From contig JAKTNV010000007.1 of NCBI GenBank assembly GCA_022747635.1, positions 6,401,497-6,465,496 on the forward strand: a DNA stretch of 64,000 nucleotides, given 5' to 3'. The stretch comes from Hetaerina americana. Taxonomy: Eukaryota; Arthropoda; Insecta; Odonata; Calopterygidae. The position numbers and the translations under genes were made by a program. Of this stretch, positions 12,122 through 23,639 are shown in pieces (the stretch's first letter is position 1; each line of letters begins with the position of its first letter). The notes beneath the pieces are model-generated. The model was given only the letters and a program-made list of their open reading frames with translations, searched no databases and was not told the DNA's origin.

Positions 12122-12571
12122 CTACATCCCGTCCAACATCCCTATCCTGTTCCTTCCCTTTCCTCGTTTGCCTAACATTCTCCCCTCAATTACAGTCTTC
12201 AACATCCCGCTGCCGGTCAATACCCCCTTCATCCACTTTTCCTGCCTCCATAGGATTTCTCCCAACAAACCCCTCTCTTCGCCCACCATACCAAGTACTT
12301 CCTCATTTGTTTTCTTCTCTGTCCATTTCACCTTCTCCATTCGCCTCCGCACCCACATTTCAAAAGCCTCCAGTCTACGTTTATCCTCCTGCTTCAATGA
12401 CCACGTTTCCGCACCGTACATAGCTACGCTCCACATCAAAGTTTTTACGAGTCTTTTCTTAACATCCTTACTCAAAGTCCCTGTCATCAACTCCCTCCTC
12501 CTTATGAAAGCCTCTTTGCCTAGCGCAATTCTTCTCCTTACGTCCCTACTACTTTGACCGTGTTGGTCCAA
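12122..12571 (-). pseudogene. LINE-X RT C-terminal domain (open frame)
   Basis: 150 codons without a stop: RIALGKEAFIRRRELMTG, KRLVKTLMWSVAMYGAETWS, RRLEAFEMWVRRRMEKVKW, EEVLGMVGEERGLLGEIL, and a basic end (GKRGKGRNRIG). This is the region that follows the RT thumb in LINE polyproteins; it has no polymerase residues by itself. The frame extends upstream to about 12,618 without a stop. It is the best preserved LINE-X coding sequence here. Confidence 0.75.
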
Positions 12572-12620
12572 AACACTACCGAGATACGTAAACTGTTCTA
12601 CCTGCTCTAGTTTTAAGTAG

Positions 12621-12825
12621 TTCCAAAGAAACTGCGGGAGATGCCGCAGTAGTAACTTCTAACGGAGTTGCTAATTGCATTTCAATGCAATAATTTCAGA
12701 GTGTAACAGTGTGTGAGCTTAACTGGCTAAAGCACTTGACCGGACATTGAGGGATCCGGGTTCGAAGCCCGGTCAAGGCGAATGATTTTTACACTCTGTA
12801 ATTATTGAATTAAAGCAGTTGCTTT
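12621..12825 (+). mobile_element. tRNA-core element with inverted termini, copy A
   Basis: An arm of about 85 bp (12,621-12,706; starts TTCCAAAGAAACTGCGGGAG, ends CAATAATTTCAGAGTGTAA) precedes a tRNA-like core (about 12,715-12,780) with an A-box-like AGCTTAACTGGC and B box GGTTCGAAGCC (12,759-12,769). The core is followed by an inverted copy of the arm's inner end (TTTTTACACTCTGTAATTATTGAATT). The outer part of the right arm is missing or eroded. It abuts the 5' truncation point of LINE-X. Related copies are at 14,830-15,084 and 30,420-30,582. Confidence 0.7.
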
Positions 12826-12887
12826 CTCACCAAGTTTACGCAGTTCGCAATAACTTTGGGTCTGATGCTCGGTATCAGGATGCACAG

Positions 12888-13470
12888 ATATATATGGTTT
12901 GTATAAAAAGTATTGGGAATTTTTTTGGAAAAAGAGGTAATTCAAAAATCGCTACATATACCTCAAAATTCTTCTAAGTACATGTCTTGAGCGTCGACAC
13001 ACACTTTTGCCAGTGGCTTCTCCACAACTCGAAGGCTCCCTGCTCGGCAGATTCCGGAAGGTCCTTTAAGGGTACGCGCTCAAGCTTCTTTGACGTCGCT
13101 TAGGGTCCCATGTTGGCGTCCTCTGAGGGAGAAATTAATTTTTTGGGAAACGAAAAAAGTCTGCTGGTGCCGAGTCGGGACTATAAGGGGATTGGGGAAT
13201 CGTCGCGATGCAGCTGCAGAAGGTCTTCATAATCAGACGCTCTCGACTCTGCTCTCGGTTGTCCGTCCACAAACCTTCGGGAGGACGAGTTTGGCGCAGA
13301 TCTTTCGAATCGCTAAATTTTCAGTGATTTAATTGTGTCTGCACTGTCACTGTCTCATCAATGCCAATAATACGATCTTCGAGCATGAGCACACTTAACC
13401 GACCATCTGAACTGAGCACTTCACCCGCACTCAGGGTCGGCCCCCTCCGCTCCCTTGCGAGCAAGAGTGA
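12888..13470 (-). pseudogene. Mariner transposase remnant with core deletion
   Basis: The minus strand gives pieces of a mariner cut-and-paste transposase in three frames: LAIRKICAKLVLPKV, then after a large internal deletion CIATIPQSPYSPDSAPADFF, then RGRQHGTLSDVKEA and the C-terminal AKVCVDAQDMYLEEF. The first two catalytic aspartates (in the usual TGDE and HDNA motifs) are gone; the third (ADFF) remains. A candidate terminal sequence (TTTGTATAAAAAGTATTGGG on the minus-strand 3' side, near 12,898-12,919) follows the C-terminus. Confidence 0.7.
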
Positions 13471-14215
13471 AGGCGACAGCTTGTAAATCCATATATCCGG
13501 ACGTGATTCTTATGTACGGGTATATGGATGGCCATTGTATCCGATGTGAAACTCCACGAAAACCAGAAATAAAACTATCGGAGTGATTCTCAAGGCAGTG
13601 ATGATCATCGACTGTCCCTCAATAAAGCTGAAACCATTGTTGACAAACACACCCCTCCCAATTAAATGTAGAACACAATGTGTTCGTTTTTTCCCCCCGC
13701 TATTTCTAAGAGCGGTGGAGTGTTACCTTGTGCTCTTCATTTAATGATCATTTAATTAATATAAACTTTCACAAATTTGATCCAGTAACCTTCCAATGCA
13801 TAGCCTCCCCCTCCGCTAGACCACTAATATGCTGTTGCACCGAAACTCAACTTACCCCCTCTCCCTTACTCCCCCTACCTTACCCCCTCTCCTCTCCCCT
13901 TCTCCCCTCTTGGAGCCAGACTATATAAGTGGAAAAATGTTGACGTACGTTACCTCATGACGATGCGCAACATTGGAACCATGGTCGTGAAATATTAAAT
14001 ATTTTTGGTGGAAATATCGTTTCTTTTTGCCCTCATAATGAAGGAATTACACAAAGTTAAACCTGCAACTGTTTATCCGAGTGGTATCGACTGTAATCGT
14101 AGTCGCATTTATCATTTGATGGATAATTGTTTATGGCTCTTGATGTTTTTGTTGTGTGAGCAAATCCAATTGTGGGATGTGTCGAAGTAGATAAACTGTC
14201 ATTCCCACACACATG
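13471..14215. other. Unassigned DNA with a pyrimidine tract
   Basis: Nothing recognised apart from a short inverted repeat around ATATCCGG...CGGGTATAT (13,490-13,530), possibly a mariner end, and a C/T-rich tract at 13,850-13,912. Confidence 0.5.
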
Positions 14216-14218
14216 TAC

Positions 14219-14335
14219 ATAGTACCCTCGAAGCCACAATTTGGGTGAGTGGCAGGGAGTGATTAGACCCAAGACTGCTTTTCACGCAAAATACTTTCCC
14301 CATCCAGCGTTGTCGGATAACGATCTTTGCTGCAA
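14219..14335 (-). repeat. CR1-B 3'-end fragment
   Basis: The reverse complement contains AGTCTTGGGTCTAATCACTC, then GGCTTCGAGGGTACT, the same order as the CR1-B 3' ends at 58,914-58,990 and 19,725-19,790. Only the 3' UTR and the last coding bases are present. Confidence 0.5.
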
Positions 14336-14440
14336 TGCCCTCAATGCGACGTGGTAATGCACTATTAATTGGGGAACCGAGAATGGAAATCCACTGTGAA
14401 AGATTCTGGTTTTCATTTGTGATTAATTTGTCGGGTCTAC

Positions 14441-14480
14441 ATATTTTTGTATCCTGCAAGCCACCGTTAGAATGTATTTC
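14441..14480 (-). repeat. CR1-B terminal scrap
   Basis: The reverse complement AACGGTGGCTTGCAGGATAC matches the extreme 3' hairpin region of CR1-B (GGTGGCTTGCAGGGTAC at 58.9 kb). It is about 40 bp and lies 100 bp from another CR1-B tail in the same orientation. Confidence 0.4.
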
Positions 14481-14829
14481 TGGGATTGATTCCTAAATAG
14501 GCTCGTAACATCAAAATTGCGTCTTGCCTAAGTGTCAGTTACCAATGGATATTCATAGGTAACTTAAATTTAAGCAACTTGACCCCATGCCTGTGGTGAC
14601 GAAACTGTTGCCACTCGAGCAACCGACGTGACGGAAACTCCAGGAAGGAGAATGAAGCCCTGATCAACTGTACGTCGCTGAAGCATTCAGTTTAATATTA
14701 AATGATTAATAGATGACTTCGTCATGTTGAAATTCCGCGTATTTTTTAGAAAATACTCGATGCTTTGAAGCACGTTAAGGCATTAATACATAACTGTTAG
14801 TTATGAGCAGAGACAAAAAGAGCAATCAG

Positions 14830-15084
14830 ATTTTAATGCAACAATTTCAGAGGGTGAAAATCATTCACCTTGACTGGGATTCGAACCGGATCCCTCGACG
14901 TCCGGCCGAGTGCTTTAGCCAGTTACTCTATGAAGGAGTACTCTTAAATGCTGAAATTTTGATCAGGTTCGAATCCCGGGCGAGGCGAATGAATTTTACA
15001 CTCCGAAATTGTTGCATTGAAATGCATATCGGCGAATGACTCCGTTAAAAGTTACTGTTGCAGCATCTCCCGCAGTTTCTTGGA
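14830..15084. mobile_element. tRNA-core element with inverted termini, copy C
   Basis: An imperfect palindrome. The left half (14,833-14,935) carries a minus-strand tRNA-like core (B box GATTCGAACC at 14,879-14,887) preceded by TGCAACAATTTCAGAGGGTG. The right half carries a second, partial plus-strand core (B box GGTTCGAATCC at 14,966-14,976) followed by the full inverted arm TTTTACACTCCGAAATTGTTGCAT ... GCATCTCCCGCAGTTTCTTG (14,994-15,082). The right arm is the reverse complement of the left arm of copy A, which is what shows the long terminal inverted repeats. Confidence 0.7.
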
Positions 15085-16685
15085 ATTTAGCAATTAGAAT
15101 TTTCCAAAAACGATTACACAGATGCCTGTTTGATGAAGGAGAAGAAATGTATATTCCTGATTCAATTGTAAAGTCTGAACGTCTTCAGATAGCATTGATT
15201 ACGTCGTTGGATGATAGAACACGAAATGAATATTGATCTCGATAAATGTTTCCGCGTACGCCGTCTTCAAAAGGATTGATCGTTGAAGAACAAACACGAG
15301 GATGTTAGCGATTCAAATCCAGAGTATACTGAATCCAACAGGTTAACCCGGAGGAGATAAATCAATCCTCAAGAGTCCTTTCCTCTCGCGAGAGTATGAA
15401 GAGCGTCTGCGGACGAATCCACGCTTCAGGTTTCACTCACGTGCACGCACGCACACGAACACAGAACAGCTTTCGCATGCGATGGACGGGGTGAAGTTTC
15501 GGATAGAATATCTCGAGAGGACATTCATGCGATTTATTCAGTCAATGCATGCGGAAAGGTTTCTCTAAAACTACTCAACACAGCCTTGGCACAGCCTCTA
15601 CATCCTCCCTCGTTGACAAGGTTTCATGGCTTTCAAGTTCAGCCAATTACGTGAAGCAAGCGTTTCTCCTCAATTAGGTCGAACATTTGGGTCACGTAAT
15701 CTGTGTACTACTTGAAGTATTGTTTCCAAAATAATGTGAAAACTTAAAATAAATTTTGCGCTCAATACCCGAGAGACATTCCCAATTTAATTGCAAATGC
15801 TTCGTTTGCTGAGGTCTTTAGGTTTGCTGAGGTTTCGCTTTGTTCACGAGGATGCCCGCTCGTCCAAGTTGGATCGGAAGCGTATTTTGGAAAATTTATG
15901 AGTACGCCCTCGTCCGTCATAGGGTAACTTGACGACTTCGAGACCAAAGATGAGGGGGGGGGGGAGGGTTGGTTCTCGTCCCATCCGTTGTTCCAAGTCC
16001 TTAAGGCCCAACGTGGACGGACTCGTTCTCACGCAAACGCTCAACTCCAAAGTAAAGAGCCTTTCTGAAGTTCCGGCATTCAATTCGAACCGAGCTTAAA
16101 GTTTGCGGGGTCGGACCCGAAATGTCCTCGTCGTCTCCGAATGCGCCCGACCGATTCTTTCCCAAGGGGAACCCACGATCCCTCGCAGTGGGTGGTGGAC
16201 GGGACGGGGGAAGGAATGCGGCCACGTCGGGGTGGAAGGGGGGTCACAGGAACGGGGGTGTGGAGGGTTAAAGTCGACCGATGGGAGTTCTGAGTGTTGC
16301 CGTGGTTTCGCCATTGTTTCCGAGACATTCGACCCCTGGCCGAGCACGTTCGATCAATTTCGCATCTGGGAGACATCCCTCCCTGATGACGCGACACGCA
16401 CCCTCGCACGCACTCGGCGCACGCCCATTCCTCGAGGGGGGGTCCCTCCAAGGGACCTACCTGCCACTGGCCTCCCCTACGCCCTTGCTTCCCACCTGTG
16501 ATACCGGGGCCGTCCATATTACACGCAATGGAAATTACTTTCACCTCTCCTTCACTTCGTAAAGATACGTTTGGAATGAACTCATTAATTCCCCCTTACG
16601 TAATTATCGGCGCCATTAATAGTATATGGAACGGGCGACTTTTTAAAAATAAAAAAATGAAGTGCATTTACGTTTGATGAAAGCT
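15085..16685. other. Unassigned DNA with a GC-rich block
   Basis: 15,085-15,940 has no recognised feature. 15,950-16,500 is CpG-containing and alternately G- and C-rich; frames there (16,080-16,544 minus, 16,103-16,501 plus) overlap on opposite strands and are composition-driven. Confidence 0.5.
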
Positions 16686-16686
16686 T

Positions 16687-16795
16687 CATCTACATCTACA
16701 TAATATCTACATAAATTGGCAATCCTGCTGTATGTGCACAATTTTTACTAAATACTCCGCAAGCCGCCGCAAGTGGGTGTGGCCGTGGGGGGGGG
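16687..16795 (-). repeat. CR1-A 3'-end fragment
   Basis: On the minus strand: CACTTGCGGCGGCTTGCGG, then GTATT, a 50-bp insertion, and a TGTAGATG repeat tail. The same hairpin and tail close the long CR1-A copy at 62,740-62,804. A G/C homopolymer (16,786-16,798) sits at the upstream edge. Confidence 0.6.
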
Positions 16796-18025
16796 GGGTT
16801 GTTCGGTCTCCACTTGTAAAAGAGAAGACAAACACATGTAAAACCTTTTTTTCTATGTGATAAATGACCGGGTCAATTACGAGCTTGTATTTATATAATG
16901 AATTGCCATGAAGAATGACTATTGTTTCGTTTTATTGTTATCTAAATGCACTAAATGAAATGAAAAAGCGATTCAAAACTTTCAATAGTTTGCGTTTCAA
17001 TAGGATATTCTGTATATAATTACGTCACAGTACTATTATTACTATTTATGCAAACCCTAATTCGGTGATCAGCGAATATTGTAATGTTTTCCCTGTAGTC
17101 AATATTTGAAATAATATGATAATTAAAGATTGTGTATAAATCCCTACTGAACCCTCATATTACAATGCCCGTAAGTAAACATGCATGGAAGATACTGCAA
17201 TTCGTCTTCTTCCTCCAACTCGTAAGTTACATGTGTAAGAAAATATGTAACTTAAGTACATAAAATAAGTTACCTACATAAGAAAATTATGACTGGCCTT
17301 TGACAGCCGTTCCTTCTTCAATGCGACGCTTCCTTCAGTTCGTCAATACGACTTTCCCTGCGTCGCCGATTAGCTACTCTTATTGAAATTGAAAATAAAC
17401 AACTTGGCTTTTCCACATTGAAATTTTTTATTTACGACCTTGATTTAGTTATGGTATATCACTATATCTTCTGATGTTTTTACAATCCTCTCTCAACCCT
17501 TGCAGTCTTCTCTCCACTCCATTCTTTCCTTCTCTTCGTAGTCCAGTATCTGATGTCAAGTTCAATGTGTGAAAATGTTCCGAGTTACGTTGCTTCAAAA
17601 TTGTCCCCTCTTAAGTCCTTTTCTTACTTAAAAGTTTTATTTATTCAGTGACCATGAATGTTTACAAAGTAGTGCCTCAAACCACTGAATGTGTTTTGCA
17701 TTAAAGTATTTAATTTATTGCTATTTATGTATAATTTACAATTGTAGTATAATCTTCATCATATACGATATACAAAGAATTAAGACAATCAATGCAATGT
17801 ACAATTACAGACAATATTTATCGTATAACAAAATGATATGATCTTCATAATATACAATAGAAGTATCCATTAAAAATTCATACGTGGAATACTCTTTCTC
17901 CCTCTGGTCCTGCTAATCCAGTCAGTTCTGGCTTGACAGCAGGTGCCACGTAAACAAAAATATGAGCTTGAAAGTGTATGCAATTATAAAGCTACATACA
18001 TATATTGTGTCACGTTTTGTTCCAT
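16796..18025. other. AT-rich unassigned DNA
   Basis: No gene or element recognised. Short TAAGTTAC repeats occur near 17,222-17,272. Confidence 0.5.
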
Positions 18026-18029
18026 ACCC

Positions 18030-18650
18030 TATAATCTATTCTGTATAATAGCCAGTCATTTATTATCCATTTCACTGCATTTACTGACCGTAATGTTCTT
18101 AAATATTTAGGTATTTCATTAAAAAGTAGAGGTACAGTAACCTCCAATTAACTTCTACCTTGAATCGTATAAATTTTTTCATTATGCACTTAATATTGTT
18201 CCTTAATGGTAATGCCTTTTTATTTAAATCAGGTATTTTATATTTGTCCTTATCATAGTGACGAGGCATATCTCTACAGCCCGTCTACAGGCATAAATCC
18301 CAACTTTAAAATATATTTCCTCCATCTAGAATATTTGTATTTTTTGATCTAGCCTCAGACGTTTTCTCTAGGATGTTTTTCTGTTTATTTTTCAGTATAT
18401 TAATTTTTAGAGAACCAGTGGATCCCCAGACGGATATACCATATCTTACAATACTCTTAACCAGTGCAAAATACACTATTTTGATGACATTCAAACTTAC
18501 AAAACTAGTTATGTCATGAACTTGACGAAGGATGTAATTTGATTTGTCATTTATTTTAAAAATATGTTCACTAAAGTTAATATTTTGATCAACGATAACC
18601 CAACTTAGCTTGCTATAGTTCTTAGTAATTACAATCCTTTCACTCCCCCC
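18030..18650 (-). pseudogene. Non-LTR RT C-terminal remnant, clade not assigned
   Basis: The minus strand reads VIVDQNINFSEHIF, then SLNVIKIVYFALVKSIVRYG and ISVWGST (the 'YYALV.S...YG...WG' thumb motif), then KNKQKNIL. After further frame changes it gives APLLFN-like VPLLFNEIPKYL and AVKWIINDWLL, the conserved C-terminal end of this RT type. The catalytic palm is not present. The Y-G-I-x-V-W-G wording differs from CR1-A and LINE-X, so this is another family. Confidence 0.65.
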
Positions 18651-18844
18651 CGAAAGCCCAACACGACCTCTGCTTCGTTCCCCTGTGCGTCTGTAATTAA
18701 ATGTCTAATTTTTGCCTCGTAGTTCGTGTTTTACTGTCATTTCGGTTTGTCTGTTTCTTTAAATACTCTTGAAAACGCTTTTAACGTTTTCTTTTGCCTT
18801 ACAACTTTTCTTATTCTCTACAAGAAGCAAAGAGTCTTTACATA

Positions 18845-19810
18845 TATTGGACTCTTGAAGTTGGTTCTGTGATATCACGTTCGAAAATCAAACCTCATTT
18901 ACTCTTTCTTTACGTTAACGACACAAACTCCTTGGCCAATAGTAAGGCCAAGGGGTTTGTGCCGACGGATCAGTGATTTACAAAGATATCCGCAATCCTG
19001 AGAATGTCGTAGCTTTAGTAGATGGCTTAATTGCTATTCGTGCACCATTTGGAAATTGGAATCAAACTTAAAAGAGTGCGAAGGGATGAATTTGTGGAAA
19101 AACGTCAATTCCCTATCGAACACCCACTGCATGGGGAACGCCTAAATGGAATGTGTAGCCTCGATTAAATGCTAAGGGGTTACCCTCACTCGCGACCTCT
19201 CCTGGGTGAAATACATACGGGGAATACGTGGATAAGCTAGCTAAAAATTAGGATTTATTGCAAGAGAATTGGGGATATGTGATGAAAGGTTCAAATGAAG
19301 TGTACTCATTAGTTCGTTAGACCTCATTTAGAATATGCTGCAAGTATATGGGATCCTCACGAAGTTGGATCAATTGTCGAATTTGATCGCGAGCAGCGTA
19401 GAGGAGCTAGACTTATAAAACGTTTTATTGACAACCTGAGAAGTGTATAATAATTATTAGAGGAGTTAGGCTGGGAATTACCCATGGAGCGAAGGTTAAA
19501 TTACAAATGAAATCTCCTTCATTAATTGGAAGTATGTCTCTTTAGCGATGACATTTGAAATATATTTATTATTAGCCCCATCATAATACGTTAGGAGAGA
19601 TGATGTAAAAAAATCAGAGAGATTAAGTGTAGAACAGATGGATTTAAGATGGCGTTTTTCCTACGAACGATAAGAAACCAGAGTCTCGTTGTCCGAAAGC
19701 CCTAGGGGGAAATAGTATTTTGGGTCAAAATTAGTCTGCTGGGTGTTCACCTCACCTTTAGCACACACCCTTGGCTTGGCGGTTTGCAGGGTGCAATGTA
19801 ATGTAATGCA
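18845..19810 (+). mobile_element. CR1-B LINE, longest copy, heavily decayed
   Basis: In order on the plus strand: a diverged motif B (VGSVISRSKIKPHLLFLYVN), a catalytic loop read as ADGSVIYKDI (the second aspartate replaced by glycine), FVRPHLEYAASIWDPHE, RRGARLIKRF, LEELGWELPMERR, KCRTDGFKMAFFLRTIRNQS, then a 3' UTR ending CTTGGCTTGGCGGTTTGCAG and a short AATGT repeat. There are many stops and shifts. It aligns in order with the C-terminal half of CR1-A (61.5-62.8 kb) but has a different tail repeat, so I treat it as a sister family. Confidence 0.75.
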
Positions 19811-21915
19811 AAATAAGTCACCAAGGAAATAGCACACTCAGGACCTCGCCACAAAGGAGTCACACTGGTAATGGAGCCGAGTTTGAATCCTTGGCGGGGA
19901 TGCGAAATTTCGCCGAAATGCGATCGCTCGTAGCATATGGCAGAGGATTGCCATTCATTCCCAGTGTCGAAACTTCCCTGGGGGGTTTTTCACAGAACAA
20001 AGAGAGTAACTCGGTGAATTAAAATTCGATGAATTTATTTCTTCAGAAAAATATTATTTCGGATTTTTTTGCCTGATGCAACTGAATTTTCATCGATAAA
20101 AATCATTTGATGCATCGTAAAAACGTCCAAAACCTCAATTCAAAGAGTTTGAAGCACGGAATTCTAAAGTATACTCATCAAATATTGACCATTTTCAAAG
20201 GAATTCAGGCTTCAAACGAATTAATCTAATGTGGAAAATTTTGGAAAAAATTTCCCGATTCATAAATTTTTAATCAAATAAATGTAAAATTTACGAATGG
20301 ATAAGGCTCCTTCAACATAAATTTGTCCACAAATGAAAATTGTATATTTTTTTTATGCCATCATCGGGTAGTTTTTCGATGGATCTTTGCACTTCAAAGT
20401 AAACACTTAAGCTCTGACTAATATTACACTGAATATAGTATATATAATATAGTTTTTATATATATAATATAATATAGTTTTTCAGCCCATACCACACATT
20501 ACAATAACTCGTTCTTCAATGTTGCATTAGCACTCCCCTTAATCGGTCCAAATCACCAGGTTTATATTAAGAGGAAAAAGTATGCATTTTGTTTCGGTGA
20601 TTAAATCATTCCTTCTTAGAAACCATCCATTAGAATGTGAACTGTACGATATTATTATTATTTGAACGAATAATAAAACTTCGACGACGTGAAATATCAG
20701 CATGACTGTCGCATTTTGATTTCGATATGTCACGTGATATATTCAGGAATTGATGTTTTCCGGGGTGCCAATTGAACCATTCCCAGTTCCTGAGCCCTCT
20801 CTTCCATACAAAGGACATCCCTCCATACTTTCTCTCGCCTCTGTCTTTTCCGGAGTGACTTCACTCAAACTGCTATTAAATGCTGTCCCGGGAACTGCCA
20901 AGAGTACCTGCATCAGGACCTCTGGGGCACGATAAACATTGTGACGTGCTCTCCGAAGAATTACACTGGAACCTTATACTCGTCAACGGCAGATCGACTA
21001 TTCCATGAAACGGAACTCGCGCCAATTCTGTACGTGAGTGGTTAGTAAAAATATCGCGGAAATTGTTTGAAAATCCTGGAATATGCTTTTATATTAGTTA
21101 GAAAATAACAAAAGTAACTCTGAGGTTTATGTTTTCAAACTTTTGGAGAGGCATTCGACAGACGGGGACCCCATACGCATCGAAGGTTGATGCAATATAT
21201 ACTACTATTCTGGATGTATTGCTCTAGTTACCGGGCACATTTGGCTCGCAATTGTTTTTCCCTCTCGCATAAAAACACTGTCTTCAGATTGATTGACTCT
21301 CACGAAACATGGAAGAGTATACTTTGACTTTCTAAACAGAATTTAGTCAGCACCAGAGATCAATAAAATTTCAATGGCACGGCCAATATAATTGGGAAAG
21401 CAATCGCACAATGTTTTGGAGACTTATAAAGTAATAATTTCTAGCATAAACCTGTTGATATCGAATATTTTCCTCCCCGTAGTTTATTTCCTTCTCCATT
21501 CGAGCCAAACGCCCACACCTCCTCCCTCCAACCCAGCATCCTACCTCTCTGCCACTGCATCATTAACCACCTCTTTACAATACTACATGTACATGTTTCT
21601 CCTTCCTCATACACATGTAACCTTTGAACTCTCCTAATATATCAACTTCATCTTTTGTCCTCCAATTTCTTGCACTTAATCAGTTTCTATTTTTCCCGTT
21701 CAAATTACATGTTAGTTTTACATTATTCTCCTCAGACACGCACACTTATATTCCAAATGATTTTACAGTGTCAAGCTAAACTTTCTCCAAGTACGTGCCG
21801 AGTGAACCACAGTCTGAGAGCTATCCTTGAAGCAAAGTTTTTCTGTAGGTACCTCTTCATTTATGCTTTTTGTCCCTATTTATTTATTGCTCGCAACTTT
21901 TTATTACTTTCATAA
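19811..21915. other. Unassigned AT-rich DNA, one tRNA-like patch
   Basis: A tRNA-like patch lies at about 19,836-19,905 (B-box-like AGTTTGAATCC near 19,879) and may be the head of another SINE. 20,430-20,485 is TA-rich simple sequence. The rest (20,490-21,915) shows nothing I recognise. Confidence 0.4.
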
Positions 21916-22060
21916 TGGTAGTCTGCTCGTTTAATGAGTCGAGTGTTTGACTGCCGGTGAAAGAGACCGCGGTTCAAAGCCCGGGTAATGCCTCCCGTGA
22001 CCTCAATCTAAAACCCAAGTTCTGCAATGGCCCAACTTCTGGAATATCTGAGAAACCGAA
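21916..22060 (+). mobile_element. tRNA-derived SINE-like unit
   Basis: The tRNA-like head is at 21,916-21,990, with GTAGTCTGCTCG near the A-box position, a GTTTGACTGCCGGTGA anticodon-arm-like segment and B box GGTTCAAAGCC (21,971-21,981). The folded acceptor stem is poor, so it is not a functional tRNA gene. The sequence beyond 22,060 has no second copy in the window, so the body length is unknown. Confidence 0.5.
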
Positions 22061-23520
22061 TGGAAGCACAGGATGAGAAATTCGTACCCTTATTATCCCT
22101 TAATTTACTGATGCTGTGCTGTGCACGAAATGAGTTCCACTACCTTCAATGAAACTACCCCTTTTGCCAATTGCCGCAATTGTCATCTCTACTGGGCCCG
22201 ATTCCCCCGGAAACCGATGAACTGTATAACTTGTTCTAACCAATGTCTTCATTTTACCTGCTAATTTTGTATTTGTAGTTCTGGTGATCGTATATCTACA
22301 TTTTAACCTGCCAGTCGTCACGTAGGGCATGTAGCAGGGCGTGTCAGATCACCAACCATTTGGAAAGTTCATAATTGATGGGTCGTAAATTGTTTCACAA
22401 TTCAGTCATCTCAAATCGTGCGAGGAAAAAATGATTCCTCGGAGACATAGGCTCCGAAGTCAATTTTCTTGTAGCTTTTTGTTGCTATCTCGACCACTAA
22501 TTTGACGAATTTCAAATTTAAAGAGTATAAGACGCATCCGAATTCATTTCGATCCCAAACACGATCGTAGACGCTCTATTCAAACCGGGGAAGAAGTGTG
22601 TTGGGGGGGAGGGGGGTTGTGGGCGAGGGTAGGAATCACGTAAGAGAGCATGGCGAATGCGCCTCTTTGTTTCCGTATCGCAGGGGGAGGGGGGTTGAGG
22701 TGGGTTCAGGGGGGGTCAGGGTGGGAGGGGTGCTTGGAGCGACCTCTCCCGACATCATCCCTTTCTCTCCTGAAATGTAATAAAGCGGAAAGAGTTCCAG
22801 ACCACTGCATGTACCTTTCGCAAACGCTCACATCTCAAAACCTTTCGGACCGATTCCTGGAAAATCCTGGAAATATGGGAGGCTCTCGAGGTAATACGCG
22901 TAAGAGATTTCCTCAGGGATTCCAGAATGAGGGAGAAAACTAATTATGCTACTCCGTGGAACAAAATAAAAGAATACGGAGGTATCTGAAGCTCTTGCGA
23001 ACGAAATTCTGTGCCTCGCGGGGGAGATTAAATTATACATACGGAGATGGAATGGACGTGGAGTGTTCCAGACGGGTTGAGAAATTGAGAGAGTCCGGAG
23101 GAGAAAGCGGCATCCATATATTCACCACATACCCTTCACTTCCGTTCCCTTTCTGGGTGGCCAGAGTGAAAACAAGCCTCGTTTTGAGCCATTGCAGCTA
23201 ACTTACTCCATTTCAGTAATTTCTTCCGCACTACTATCTCCTCCCACGCCCCGCTTATTCTCCCTCAGGCACATTCATGCGTACGTTCGCATGCACTCGT
23301 GCTCCCGAGACATCTTGATCTCCTTTTCTTGAAAGTCTATTCAAACGCATCCATGCATGGTTTCTGGAAGCATCCCTTCCAGTAGTTGAATTAAATGTAA
23401 AGGGTGTGTTGACGACCGCTTTTAATTGCGACACTCACAAAACTATTATTTTAAAAAATATGAAATAATTCAAAAATAATATTGAATTAATTGAACTCTT
23501 ACGGTTAGTAGTATTGTATA
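22061..23520. other. Unassigned DNA with a G-rich block
   Basis: 22,590-22,740 has repeated runs of G on the plus strand (G-quadruplex potential). No gene or repeat copy recognised elsewhere in the stretch. Confidence 0.5.
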
Positions 23521-23523
23521 AAT

Positions 23524-23587
23524 GAAAAACTCCAATAGCCGTAAACAGTTAAACTAAACCTAACTGTTTATGGCTACTGGAGTTTTT
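23524..23587. other. Near-perfect hairpin, 27-bp stem
   Basis: AAAAACTCCAATAGCCGTAA and onward (23,525-23,551) faces the inverse strand at 23,561-23,587, two mismatches over 27 bp, loop about 9 bases. Flanking AT sequence extends the pairing loosely (AAATGAAA / TTTATTCATTT). The size is like a short microRNA precursor or a foldback repeat; no second copy is seen. Confidence 0.7.
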
Positions 23588-23639
23588 TATTTATTCATTT
23601 CAAAAATAAGTTTGATTTATGAGATTCTCAAATGTATAA

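Larger units (their letters stand above)
11975..12620 (-). mobile_element. LINE-X 3' fragment with terminal hairpin
   Basis: The minus-strand fragment starts at LKLEQVEQFTYLGSVLDQHG, runs through the C-terminal third of a LINE RT (the frame MDQHGQSS... at 12,122-12,571 is open) and ends in a 3' UTR whose last recognisable feature is a hairpin (11,991-12,007). The catalytic palm is absent because the copy is 5'-truncated. Three other places in this window share the coding end or the hairpin. The family resembles RTE/CR1-type endonuclease-RT proteins by wording, but I did not assign a clade. Confidence 0.75.

Noticed and set aside
12015..12557. 180-codon plus-strand frame
   Set aside because: Antisense shadow of the LINE-X coding region, which gives recognisable RT motifs on the minus strand.
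12715..12785. Genuine tRNA gene
   Set aside because: A and B boxes are present but acceptor and D stems do not fold properly and the unit sits inside an inverted-repeat element found three times.
16080..16544. 154-codon minus-strand and 132-codon plus-strand frames
   Set aside because: Overlapping frames in a GC-rich block; Arg/Pro/Gly-rich without domains.
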